From NCBI GenBank assembly GCA_033557835.1, contig JAWQRO010000276.1:1-44911 (forward strand): a stretch of 44,911 nucleotides of DNA, read 5' to 3'. A model generated the notes under the pieces. That model worked only from the letters and a program-made list of their open reading frames with translations, was not told the origin of the DNA and did not search any database. A program made the position numbers and the translations under genes. Positions within the stretch are counted from its first letter, which is position 1, and every line of letters starts with the position of its first letter. This DNA is from Helochares maculicollis (taxonomy: Eukaryota; Arthropoda; Insecta; Coleoptera; Hydrophilidae). This document shows, piece by piece, positions 33,501 to 43,799 of this stretch.

Positions 33501-35451
33501 AAAGTAGTGCCACTAATGATCGAATTGTCATGAAATTTTAGCAGGCATCGCCTGAAAGTTGATACTAAAAATCGTAGATTTTCATCTGAATGTCGTACTT
33601 GTTAGTCAAAAAGTGTCATTACCACGTGATCGAAACTAGTGGATATAGTACAGCTACCCTGGGGTAGCACCTGTAATATAAGGACACAAAATTACGCAAT
33701 CAAGACAGGCTACTAATCATACGAAGCGACTGTGATGAACAAACCTGTGGCACTACCTAAAGTAAATGCTTGAATTTCACCCCTCTGGGCTAATATTGTA
33801 CTTGCAGGGTTAATAGATAATTCTAAAATGACATTATAAGCAAATCAAATTATAAAATTGAATGTTTATGGTTTTATTAGCTGCCAAAACTCCTACCTTG
33901 GATGAAAGATTTGATGACCTATCGTTAAGATCACTTGATTTATCCGGCAAGAAACCTACTGCTGACTTAACTGCTCAAGATATAGTATGGCGAAGATGTG
34001 GTCAGAAGAAGCTAATTCCGTTTTCGACTGTTTTCAACGACTCCTCGCTAAAGGGAGCCAAGAAATTAGGGGAAGGCGTCTTTGGGGAAGTGTTTCTGCT
34101 GCAGAAGCCGAACAAAACAACTTCCGTCGTCAAAATAATTCCTATCGAAGGCTCAGAGTTAGTTAACGGGGAGCGACAGAAGAAATATGAAGAGATACTT
34201 TCAGAAGTCGTGATTGCACAGTAAGTATTTGATTTTTCGTGCCTGTTCTGAAAATGCATTCGCAAAAGCCTCGCATACGAGCGAGTTCATTTTCTGGAAG
34301 CTCACGTAATCTTTCTTGCAGGGAATTAAGTAATTTGAGAAATGGGAGACAAGATCAAACTTCTAGTTTTTCCGATTTGAAGAGGATACTTTGTATCCAA
34401 GGAAAATATCCTCATAAGCTTATTGAGATGTGGGAAGCTTATGATGTTGAACATGGCTCAGAGAACGAGAACCCCAAAATGTTTAAATCCGAACAGGTTT
34501 ACATGGTGTTGGAATTTGGATACGCTGGAAGGGATATGGAAGCATTCATATTTTTCAATGCCCAACAAGCTTACTCTGTTTATAGACAAGTACGTATTAT
34601 TATATTAATGCTCTAAACAAACTGTTATCATATTTAATTAGCGGTAGAGACCGTTTTAATTTGTATATCCATTATTGATTCCTGTTTTTCGTTTCAGATC
34701 ATGTGTGCCTTAGCTGTAGCAGAAGCAGCGCTGCAATTTGAACACAGGGATATGCATTGGGGTAACATTCTAATCAATTCGGTCGATAAAAGCAAAATAA
34801 TCCACTTCAATATCAATGGTAATCAATTTAGTATTCCATCTCATGGAGTAGAAGTAACCATTATCGACTTTACCATGTCAAGAGTAACATGTGACGGTGT
34901 AGTAATCTACAGTGACCTATCTGAAGACCCGGAATTATTTACTGCAGATGGAGATTATCAGTTTGAAATTTACAGACTAATGCAAAAGGCTATCAAGTAA
35001 GTATGAAGAAACTCTTGTGCCGCAGGAGGCCAATTCACGAAACTGCTGTAATTCGCCAAACGAGTCGAAATCGCTATTTGCACTTGCTAGCCATAAAGTT
35101 AATCATGCTTGGTGGTGGAAAGTGTGCAGATTCACGAATTGGCCTCCTGGTTTCGACCTGCATTTATTTTGCTACCAAGCTAATTTATATGTGTTTATTT
35201 TTAGAGATAAATGGGAAGACTTTTGTCCAACCACGAATGTCTTATGGATGCACTACATTTTGGACAAGCTGATATCATCCTTAAGATACAAATATATTTA
35301 TTCAAAAATGCATCGTGATTACATTCAAAAATTAAAATATGAATTCAGGTACATTTTGAAGTACAAAAGTATTCTAGACTATGTGAAAGACAAATATATA
35401 GATAACCCTCCTCGAATAAATTCTGATACTGTTGTGTTTAAAGAAAGTTGA
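24558..35451 (+). CDS. haspin: Haspin (serine/threonine kinase for histone H3 Thr3), 8 exons, 1703 aa
   Basis: Exons: 24558-25068, 25478-25768, 27724-30705, 30989-31162, 33881-34220, 34322-34589, 34698-34996 and 35205-35451. All junctions are GT-AG with matching phase and total 5112 nt. The C-terminal kinase domain is diagnostic: glycine loop GEGVFGEV (1383-1390), ATP-binding Lys 1404 (SVVKIIPIEG), helix-C Glu 1428, catalytic Asp 1540 in HRDMHWGN, and DFT (1579-1581) where most kinases have DFG, a haspin hallmark. LFTADGDYQFEIYRLM and NVLWMHYILDK also match. Haspin phosphorylates H3 Thr3 at mitosis to recruit the chromosomal passenger complex. About 1300 N-terminal residues are disordered, versus a 798-residue human protein. 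They contain a dense SQ/TQ cluster (683-935), a duplicated 24-residue motif (925-948, 995-1018) and an exon-4 CHCKKCKK stretch that may bind metal. A mariner sits in intron 2. Extra small exons in the 2.7-kb intron 4 cannot be excluded. Confidence 0.93.
26358..27657 (-). mobile_element. Full-length mariner element in haspin intron 2, inactive (copy c)
   Basis: Exactly 1300 bp lie between matching terminal inverted repeats (ctgtgatcaaaaagt at 26358 and its complement ending at 27657), flanked by TA at 26356-26357 and 27658-27659. It is oriented antisense to the host gene and lies wholly inside the intron 25769-27723, so it leaves splicing sites untouched. It is the same lineage as copy a (8270-9101). 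Confidence 0.95.
26404..27472 (-). pseudogene. Mariner transposase, disrupted
   Basis: The minus-strand pieces are N-terminal 27472-27202, middle 27131-26880, then 26886-26662 and 26625-26404. Together they cover a whole DD34D transposase, but with frameshifts and stops near 27350, 27240, 27130 and 26660. Where the first catalytic block normally reads GDE it reads GEE, so the first aspartate is replaced. The second (HHDHAS) and third (CDFWLY) are present. It cannot be active. Confidence 0.88.
31163..33880 (+). other. Haspin intron 4 (2.7 kb), what it holds
   Basis: The flanking exons join in phase (T + CT = Ser), so no extra exon is required. Inside are a short CTT microsatellite near 31252, a GC-richer patch around 32090-32420 with no recognised gene, and an imperfect tandem duplication of about 28 bases at 32945-33008 (cagttttatttcattgtaga twice). 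Confidence 0.5.
35022..35150. repeat. Inverted repeat (hairpin) inside the last haspin intron
   Basis: The 25-base arms at 35022-35046 and 35126-35150 pair at 21 of 25 positions, including a perfect 12-bp core (ggaggccaattc / gaattggcctcc). The spacer is 79 bases, and the pair occupies most of the 208-bp intron 34997-35204. It could be a tiny MITE or an RNA structure bringing the splice sites together. It is seen only once in the window. Confidence 0.6.
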
Positions 35452-35806
35452 AAACAAATGATGCTGTTTATAAAATTGTAAAGATATTCTGTAATTTAGA
35501 AGATATAGTTTTAATTTTATTTTTGATTGATGTTTTTAAATGAATAATAGATTAAAATCCGTGTACATAGGATGCAAAGTTTCAATATGGCATTTTATAT
35601 TTTAATTGGGCATCCTAACTAGCGTGCCTTATAGCTGCAAACCATAGTGATAATTTGGATATTTTAAAGTGTTGTATCATAAATTTATTTTGGCCAAAAC
35701 TTGGATTGAAATATATCTACCTAAGTAATATATATTTGTATTGTTAAGAAGCAATTTCGCAGTCAACAGAACTGTTCAAGTACCTAAATTTAAATTGTAA
35801 ATTTTG

Positions 35807-35812
35807 AATAAA
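35807..35812 (+). terminator. Polyadenylation signal of haspin
   Basis: A canonical AATAAA lies about 355 bases past the stop codon, followed by a T-rich tract. It is the first AATAAA downstream in a suitable context. Confidence 0.5.
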
Positions 35813-35829
35813 TTTTATATTTTGATAAT

Positions 35830-36859
35830 GTCTTATTCTTGGTAGTCCCTTTCCAATAGCAATTGTGTATTAGTAATTAAGGTGATTACCTTTCCAAGTT
35901 GTTGAATCCAGTATGTTGGACCAGCTATATTTTGAAGGTAAACGCCCTTTAACATATATTAAGAAATGTATTTGTACTTCTTGTAAGATGGCTTTATTTC
36001 CGCAACATTTATAAGTTTAATAAAAATTTCATGTGGCCCTCACAAAATGCATTTTGATATACTCCAGTTATCAGTTGTTTATTATTGATATAAACGTGAA
36101 CATTTGGCATTACTAAATACATCTATCAGAAAGAAAATATGAATATACAATACAATATTCAAGTAGAGATGCATGTGAGGGTATTTTTCTAATACCTGTT
36201 TACTATAATGAGAAAGACTGATGCCGAAAACCACATAAATACCATCTTGATGATGCTTGATTTGATGATTTTAACTCTATACTGCGTACTACGTCATAAA
36301 ATATAAAGAACAAAGCAGTTTGCTAAACCAAGCAAACAATATGACTTTCAATCTACTTATTCAGCAACTCGTTTGCTAAGCGTTAAGAAATGCATCAATT
36401 GCCTTTGAACGATGATTATTGTTGTAATTATAAACTGTGATGGAGTGTAAATGACCTAGTAAAACTTTGAATTGATTATACATTGCCAAAGATGTTTTGT
36501 ACATTCATTCATTACTCTTAGCATGTTAAAAAAATCGGCTATTTTATTTATAGGGGGGAAAAAATTTAAAAATGCATTCCTTAAGAAATACATACCCAAT
36601 ATGAACAAGAAGAAGAGGAGCTTCAACCTCAGCATTGCATCATGGGATTCGTCCAATATCATACATAACCTTCAAAATGCCCCAATTCCTTCACTACCAA
36701 AGAGTAAAATATCATAAAAAAATGAAATAAAAACTAAACAAACACAACAATACAATTTTCTAGGTAATATCCTTATAAAAACTTAATATCATCTTATTAA
36801 CCTCAACTTTTTCAGTCACAAACTGTAATATTAATGTATAAATTGCTTAAATTGACGAA
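35830..36859. other. Intergenic region between haspin and PIG-V
   Basis: A plus-strand frame of about 50 codons near 36556-36717, ending in KSKIS and stop, follows a weak acceptor-like atttatag. I do not recognise it and cannot link it to a neighbouring exon. The rest is AT-rich and featureless. Confidence 0.4.
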
Positions 36860-38326
36860 ATGAGCGAATACCACGAAGAAAAAATAGTAAAATGTGCCAT
36901 TATAACCAGAGTTTTCATATTACTGCTGCAAGTGATCAATAACAACCTCATTCCGGACCACGATGCCAAAGTCTTCTTATATCCGAAAACTAATTTAACT
37001 GCTACATATTATGATCAAGCTGTCGAGATGCTTTTTGGAGGCCTGGTTAGATGGGATGCACAGTATTTCATGCATATCGCTCGCTATGGGTACACATACG
37101 AAAACACAACCGCCTTCTTTCCTCTTTTCCCTATGATAGTAAAGATTTTCACTGAACTACTACTGCCTATCGTTCCGTTTATCAACGTGAACTCTCTAAC
37201 AATCCTCGTCTTCGTCGGAATAAACTTTTACGTATTCATTCAAGCCTCCCTGACACTCTACCAACTAACTGCAAAAGTCATCAATGAAAATATAGCATTC
37301 AAAGCGGCGCTCCTCTTTTGTTTTAATCCAGCTAACATTTTTTTTATAGCCCCTTACACCGAATGCCTCTTCAGTTTCCTGACCTTCAGGTCAATGCTAT
37401 ACAGCTACCTAATTTATGACACGTATATAAACAAGGGTAAATCAAACTTTACCTTCTTCGCCTTAAGTATTCTTTACACCGCGCTAAGCGCTTGTACTCG
37501 ATCAAACGGAATCCTAAACTTAGGATTTTTCACCTACTATTTCTTAAAGTATCACATTCCTAAAGCAATGGCAATCTCAAATCGCCGGTTCAAAACAATT
37601 TATTCTGTGAAATATTTAAATATCCTTAGTTTCTGCATCATGGTCACGATAACCCCTTTTATTATAATACAGAACTACTTTTTTAATCTGTTTTGCGAAG
37701 ACTTTGATCACAATTTACCGAAATTTTTGGTGCAACATGGCCAGGAGTATAATTTCGTCCTCCCTGGCATGCATTCGAAACACCAACAGACTTGGTGTAA
37801 GAGCCTAATCCCAATCTCTTACCAATACGTCCAAGAGCGTTACTGGAACGTTGGATTTTTAAATTATTATGAATTTAAACAACTGCCAAATTTTCTACTA
37901 GCATCGCCGGTCGTTTACCTAATTATGAAAAACGCTTATGAATTTTTCAAAGAGCACCCAAACTATTGTATGAATTTGGGAATCTTCGACCGCATCTGGG
38001 TGGTGCCAAAGCGGCCGAAGAAACAAGGAGCACGCTTTAATCGAGACATGCTCGTTTTTGTGATCCACGCTGTGTTTTTAACGACTTTTTGTGTTTTGTG
38101 CATCCACGTCCAAGTCACCACTAGAATGATTTGTTCAGCCACTCCGTTGATTTACTGGTTTTGCGCCTATTACTTTTATCAGGAAGAAAAAGACAGTAAG
38201 GATTCCATGAATACCTTCTTGTTTACAGCTAAATTAAATAAGAAACAGTTGTTCATAAAGTATTACTACTTGGGATATTTAATTATTGGGACGATGCTGT
38301 TTTGTAATTTTTTGCCTTGGACTTAA
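36860..38326 (+). CDS. PIGV: GPI mannosyltransferase 2, PIG-V (488 aa, single exon)
   Basis: PIG-V is a multi-pass ER membrane enzyme that adds the second mannose of the glycosylphosphatidylinositol anchor from dolichol-phosphate-mannose on the lumenal side. The N-terminus carries the family's conserved lumenal loop after the first membrane segment: RWDAQYFMHIARYGY followed by ENTTAFFPLFPM, including the catalytic-type WD pair. Further family blocks are FCFNPANIFFIAPYTECLFS and ACTRSNGILNLGFF. QERYWNVGFLNYYEFKQLPNF comes near residue 323, and terminal membrane helices follow. The length equals that of animal orthologues (about 490), and no intron is needed. The Drosophila orthologue is vegetable (veg). 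The start at 36860 is the first ATG of the frame and gives a cytosolic N-terminus followed by helix one. Confidence 0.93.
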   Translation: MSEYHEEKIVKCAIITRVFILLLQVINNNLIPDHDAKVFLYPKTNLTATYYDQAVEMLFGGLVRWDAQYFMHIARYGYTYENTTAFFPLFPMIVKIFTELLLPIVPFINVNSLTILVFVGINFYVFIQASLTLYQLTAKVINENIAFKAALLFCFNPANIFFIAPYTECLFSFLTFRSMLYSYLIYDTYINKGKSNFTFFALSILYTALSACTRSNGILNLGFFTYYFLKYHIPKAMAISNRRFKTIYSVKYLNILSFCIMVTITPFIIIQNYFFNLFCEDFDHNLPKFLVQHGQEYNFVLPGMHSKHQQTWCKSLIPISYQYVQERYWNVGFLNYYEFKQLPNFLLASPVVYLIMKNAYEFFKEHPNYCMNLGIFDRIWVVPKRPKKQGARFNRDMLVFVIHAVFLTTFCVLCIHVQVTTRMICSATPLIYWFCAYYFYQEEKDSKDSMNTFLFTAKLNKKQLFIKYYYLGYLIIGTMLFCNFLPWT

Positions 38327-38330
38327 TAAA
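38325..38330 (+). terminator. AATAAA overlapping the PIG-V stop codon
   Basis: The stop TAA (38324-38326) overlaps AATAAA at 38325-38330. If used, the 3' UTR would be only 15-30 bases. Further signals exist downstream (for example aataaatgac near 38507), so use of this one is uncertain. Confidence 0.3.
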
Positions 38331-39087
38331 TATGAAATTGTAATGTAAATGTAAATGTAATTTCATATTGTATCAACTTGATTTCACATTCTTCTTAACC
38401 CTATTGAGCAGTTTGCATTAATCAATGGATAGACATAACCATCATATTAAAATAATGTAGCAGTTGCGATTGCTCTTTTGAAACATTTTAGTATGGATCA
38501 CTTCGAATAAATGACAAGAAAGAAGCATTTCATAGAGCAACGAAGAATTATTGGTATAAATATATATAACAGTGTCATCTTAACAAAATCTAATAAATAT
38601 AACCTAACTTTTTTATAATGAAAATCGTTTGGTGCTTTAAAAGGCTTATTTTGAAGTTTAAGCAATAAATTCTTACGATTTCGTGTCCAAATTGCAACCA
38701 AATAAAAACCTTAAATCAAAGAAATACCTAAATTAAATAATTTTTATGGTTTATACTCTTTGCATTCTCATAGTATACAATAGGACACTACACACGTTTT
38801 TTTATAGAAATAATTTTTAGGACTGGAATTATGAACTTCCAGTTTTTAAATTAGATAAGACTATTTCATATCGTATATAGATTTCTTTTGGCTATACAAT
38901 TTGTCAAATAGAATACATACTTTAGAACCTTGGCGAGCAATTGCAAGTTGTCTGCTTTAAAATGCATTTATTCAAAATTCATCGTGATCGCTGTTAAGAA
39001 CCTGATTGTAATTTTAAATATCGATGCTGCGTTTGGATTTTTATTCAAAATCGCCGCTACATGTGAAGCAGTATCGCTCCTTTCGAG
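38331..39087. other. Intergenic, promoter side of CYP302A1
   Basis: AT-rich DNA. A short run of gtaaat repeats lies at 38343-38360. No clear TATA box was recognised. Confidence 0.4.
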
Positions 39088-41290
39088 ATGTTTTCAATGC
39101 CACTGAGAAATATTAACTCTGAGTTATTAAATCTAAACATAATCCGCTCTACCAGTAACAATTCTTCTTTGAAAATGAAGGCGAAAAATTTCAAGAAAAT
39201 TCCTTGTGATGTTTCATTACCTATAATCGGCACTTTGTATCAATACTTCCCAGTTGTAGGTAAGAACTTTAAATAGATAAGCTGTTAGTACGAGTCTTGT
39301 TGAGGTAAGAAATAAATAGTTGTATGTAAAGACCTTTAATAAAATATATTCTGTTGGAATGCCTTGAAAAGTTTGTTGTTATTTAAGGGAAATATGACCC
39401 CATCAGGCTTCATCACGCCAACATGCGAAAATACAAGGAGTTGGGACCAATTGTTCTAGAACATTTAACCTCTTTTAATACCACTCTGCTTAATTTGTTT
39501 CACCCTGAAGATTTTGAAACCGTGTTTCAAAACGAGCGCGAGAATCCATCGCGTCTAAGTCATTTGGCTTTGGAAAAATATAGATTGAACAACACGCGTC
39601 TTTATGCGTCTGGAGGGTTGTTACCCACGTAAGATAATACTCACGTTATCAATTTACAGCACAAAACATACATTTGAAGTTGTTTACAGTTTTTGTTAAG
39701 CATTTCAATGATATATTTATCTTGGTTTGGAATTGCATAATCACCAATTCATTTTAGAAACGGAACAGAATGGTGGCGATTGAGAAAGGCTTTTCAAAAG
39801 GGCCTCAGCAGTCCAACCTCAGCTCGCATTTTTCTACCAACTGTTGATGCAGTTATAACGGAATGGATCACCAGTTTAATTGTATCAGTAGAAAATAACA
39901 AATCATCTCCAGATTTCCTGATTGAATTATGGAAAGTGTTTGTTGAATGTATGTATTAGCGCTACCAATTTGCCATTGCTAATTAATAACTAATGTTTTA
40001 TCTCCCAGTGGCTGGAGTTGTTATCGCTAATTATAGATTTAAAGCCTTTCACGAAAGTACTGATATTTCCTCAATGCCCATGAAATTAGTACACTCTGCT
40101 TTGGAAACCAATCAGCTTGTTGTAGATACAGACATTGGGCTTAAATTATGGAGGAAATTCGACACACCGCTCTATAAAAAAATTAAGGAAGCCCAAGCTT
40201 ATATGGAAAAGTAATATTAAAAGTGAGGAAAATTAGGGACACATAATTGTAATTAATCTTTAAAGGGTCGCCTTCCACATCATTAATTTTCATGATGAAC
40301 AACCAAAATTCCAGAGCAGGTCTCTACTTGACAATTGGCGCGATCTATCTCCTGAAGTAGGTGAAAAAGAGGTTTTAGGAATGGTTTTGGATTTTTTATT
40401 GGCTGGGATCGACACGGTAAATCCTAACAATCATCTTTGAAATCGATATACTAACGTCATGTTGAGGAATAAATATAATGATCGTCATTTGCAAAGAAAA
40501 TATTACAGTTGAATCAAATTTCGGACCCAAGTTAAAAATGTTCTGTAACTTGTGTGCTAAATTATATACCTACTAAGTGATCATACACTAATAACAATAT
40601 TGTAGCTTATATTTAATTTTAGTCTTCAAACACCACGAGTTTCTTACTGTATTACGTAAGCACCCATCCAGAAATACAAAAAAAACTCCATGATGAGAGC
40701 TGCAAACTTCTTCCTAAATCAACAGACACCATAACAGAGGAATTGCTAGAAGCAGCAAAATTTACAAAAGCTGTTCTCAAAGAAACCTTGAGGTAAGTTC
40801 AATATGTGATAACTTTGAGGCAGAAGACGTTTCTAACTCAAAGTTAGAAGACAATAAAACAAATAGGGTGATTAATAAAACGCTATATTTTAGATTACGA
40901 CCAATTTCCATAGGTATAGGCAGATTGCTAACGAAAGATATTACATTGAGAGGCTATAATATCCCTAAGGGTGTCAATGTCCTAACGAACAATTTGGTAG
41001 CTTGCAGACTTGATCGTCACTTTCACAGGCCTTTGGAGTTTATCCCGCAACGGTGGCTGCGAAACGATCCGTTGTATAAGCAGCCGCATCCGCTTTTACT
41101 TTTGCCTTTTGGATACGGAACTAGAGCTTGCATTGCTCGGCGGTTGGCTGAGCAAAACATGCAAGTTTTGCTATTGAAGCTAATCAGAGTTTTTCACATA
41201 GAATGGAAAGGCGGGGAGTTGGACTCTGAAATGCATTTGATAGAAAGACCAGATCAACCACTAAAATTTAAGTTCACTAAAAGACCATAG
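39088..41290 (+). CDS. CYP302A1: Cytochrome P450 CYP302A1 (disembodied), ecdysteroid 22-hydroxylase, 7 exons, 507 aa
   Basis: Exons: 39088-39259, 39388-39628, 39758-39948, 40009-40210, 40266-40416, 40623-40792 and 40894-41290. All are GT-AG with matching phase (1524 nt). This mitochondrial-clan P450 hydroxylates ecdysteroid precursors at C22 in the prothoracic gland. Evidence includes a Ser/Arg/Asn-rich presequence without a membrane anchor, LPIIGTLYQYFPVVG, and SHLALEKYR...GGLLPTNGTEWWRLR. Further marks are LWRKFDTPLYKKIKEAQ, the I-helix AGIDTSSNTT (315-324), ExxR at 373-376 (KETLR), the PxxFxPxRW block, and heme loop FGYGTRACIARR with ligand Cys 455. Alanine replaces the common glycine two residues after that cysteine. 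The overall pattern is that of CYP302A1 rather than CYP314, CYP315 or CYP301. Exon 5's acceptor (ctttaaag/g at 40265/40266) has a poor pyrimidine tract and is the least certain junction. Confidence 0.87.
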
Positions 41291-41411
41291 AAATGTCTGT
41301 CGGTAACAAATGGTAGCAATCAATCAACTAATATGCGTTAATTATTCGTTTACTCATATCTAGTAAAAAACAATTATTAGTGATTTTAAAACTTAATTAT
41401 TCATTCGTTAA

Positions 41412-41417
41412 AATAAA
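41412..41417 (+). terminator. Polyadenylation signal of CYP302A1
   Basis: AATAAA lies about 120 bases past the stop, followed by ttctttttgt, a T-rich downstream element. Confidence 0.55.
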
Positions 41418-41445
41418 TTCTTTTTGTACATTAATTTAAGGTACT

Positions 41446-41451
41446 TTTATT
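41446..41451 (-). terminator. Polyadenylation signal of QNG1
   Basis: The plus strand reads tttatt (AATAAA on the minus strand) about 50 bases past the QNG1 stop. It lies within 35 bases of the opposing CYP302A1 signal, so the two transcripts end almost back to back. Confidence 0.5.
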
Positions 41452-41501
41452 TTCCTTACAGTTTACTAAGATTTTTGTGCTCCATTTTCCCCATTGAAAA
41501 T

Positions 41502-43782
41502 TCAGTAATAAATACTGAAAGTCTTATGAAAAGGCAGCCCCATTTCTTCAATTTCCTTAGCGTGCTCGCGTCTGAAATCCCATAAGAAGTGATCGATTAG
41601 AATAGCATTCACAGATTTATCCCCGTCAATTTTCGTCTTGGTGTATTCAACAAGTTGTTCAACAGCTTCAATGGAACAAGCTCGAATTTCCACTTCTTGC
41701 TCTTCCCCATTCTTAAGCAAGGTATTTTCTTTTAACTTTTCGTTTAATTCCGGGCTGTACTCGAAAGCACCAAAATAAAGCAAGGTTTGGGGCACCCGGT
41801 AGTCAGCAAACATGGTGATTTGATCAATGTCTTCGAAATAGCCAACGCCTTGATTTTTGAAGCATGCCCAAATGTCCCCTATTAATATCTGTGCTCTTTT
41901 GTAAATAGCAACCTTCTCCCCTTCGTACTCGGCTTCGTCCCTGTAGCACTTGAAATTATCAACGACCAAGTTTAGCAGTTTAAGGGCACTGTTGTCTGCC
42001 TTTTTGACAACATTTGCGAAGCTACCTTCGAAATTCTCCAAAAGGCTTGCACCAACTTCATGCAAGACCTTCAATCGCTCTGGGAAAAGCGGAATCTTTA
42101 TGTCTGTGTCGCTTCTCAAGATTTTCGTCAGCTGCTCTTCCGTTATTGTTGAGTAAAATTTCGGATTAACGATATCAATATTTTCCTGCAAAAATATTGT
42201 TGTTCTATAAATTGCTATTGTTTGGGTTAAATTACTTTAAGTTGTTTAGTTACTTTCTCTATTTCTATTGCTGTTTTAGGTAATAGTTATATAAATTTAT
42301 AAAATAACAAAGGATTCATTTGAAAATGAGCACTTTATACATTCTTACCTTCATAGCCCTATTTATTGCAGCACATAGAGCAAAATATCCAGTGTATCCA
42401 TCAACAACCCACCCTGTCTCTTTTTCCGGCTTCCAAAAGCAGAAGTTTAAAGTGTCTACAAGGAATATCCAGTCTAAGGCCCAGGAGTCTTCCGAAGTAG
42501 GATGTACTTCTTTTTGGCTAAAATTATCGACAGATAATTCGCCCGAATTGATTCTTTTTGCAATCTATATCAATATTAAAGAATATAAGTTAAAAATTGA
42601 AACAATTATTGGACAGTTGGGGATTGGGTGTACATAATGTGCAATTGGAATGATTCAAAACTGAAAGCTTTATCATCAAATAAAATGTTCAGTTTAGCAG
42701 CAGATTGCAACTGAGATTAAAAAAAAAAGATTTTTATTACCAGACAATGGCTACCAGTAGAAATAAGTTCAAATCGTCATCATTGAAATTCAAGATGCAC
42801 TTTTATCATAGTTGTGTAATTCCTCCAAAGAAGTAACAATGTTGTAAAATAATAATTTGAATAAGTTTAAATAAAAACACAATTAAATGTATTTCGGGAT
42901 AGTTTGTCAAGGATATAGGTTAAGTCAGTAGTTTTGATTAGATTTAAATAAATTACGAGAAGGAGTCACCGGAAAATTAACAGATTCTAAAGAGATGGAA
43001 AGCATTAAAAAATGTAATGTAGTACAGTCTTAAAAGTGATCAATTGCAGTTGTGGTTGCATTGGAAATATTGTTGCTAATTCAGTATATTCCATGTGTGG
43101 TCATTTTTACCTATCGCCAAGTTTCAACTTTCTTGCTAAAGCAAATGAAGCAAAATAAGCATTGACTATTTGTACATTCAAAAGCGCTGACAAAGCAGTT
43201 GCTTCTAGTACTTGCAATCTGTGTGTAAGATAAGTATTTAAAACATACAGCGAAAGGATGCGAAAGTGTGTTAAAAATTGCCATTTAAGGGTTTTAAATT
43301 AACCCATTAAAGTTACGGTTGCTTGGTTAATATAATGTAATGATTAGTTGAGTTTACATATGCAACTTCACGTATTTATGAAGCTGAACTTAAAAAAACA
43401 TACAAAACAATGTTAAATTTGTTTTTCTGTTTTCATTTTGCTGGAAGAGATTGCTTAAATAGTTTGTGCAATGTTTCTATGATGTGCATGTGTATCGTTC
43501 TGGCAAATACTATTTTGCACAATCCACATGAATAAACACAATTGTAAACAAAAATCAATCAACAACAGTTCTTTTATTGTGTAAAACTATGCATGTGCAT
43601 CATCATGCTCATCCGACCACTTTAAAGACCATCTTTTGAAAAATGATTCTTTTTGAAGTAAATTCCGTTAATGCATCAACACATACCTCATCACCAAGTT
43701 TCTTGATCCCGGCTTCCTTGATTTTCACGTCCTTTGCTTTTCCAGCAACGAATTTTCCTGATTCTCTTGGCATTAAAACCAT
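41502..43782 (-). CDS. QNG1: Queuosine 5'-phosphate N-glycosylase/hydrolase QNG1 (DUF2419), 3 exons, 331 aa
   Basis: Exons on the minus strand: 43782-43687, 42564-42349 and 42185-41502. All junctions are phase 0 with good GT-AG sites (GAG/GTATGT, GATATAG/ATT, AAG/GTAAGA, TTTGCAG/GAA). Eukaryotes cannot make queuine. QNG1 frees it from queuosine-5'-monophosphate so that tRNA-guanine transglycosylase can modify GUN-anticodon tRNAs. Exon 1 gives the family start MPRESGKFVA. Exon 2 gives WALDWIFLVDTLNFCFW (residues 60-76), the family's strongest signature, then GYTGYFALCAAINRA. Exon 3 gives FYSTITEEQLTKILRSD, QTLLYFGAFEYSPEL and DHFLWDFRREHA. The human protein (C9orf64) has 341 residues, so the gene is complete. 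A second in-frame ATG (43773) is an equally good start. Confidence 0.93.
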
Positions 43783-43799
43783 GTTTCTAAGCTTGTGTA

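Noticed and set aside
35003..35204. Extra coding sequence upstream of the last haspin exon
   Set aside because: The open frame is intronic. The exon 7 donor GTAAGT and the acceptor at 35204 join in phase and reproduce the conserved haspin sequence across the junction.
42320..42637. 105-codon plus-strand frame with a signal-peptide-like start
   Set aside because: The opposite strand encodes QNG1 exon 2 with its diagnostic motif and phase-matched splice sites, so this frame is a shadow.
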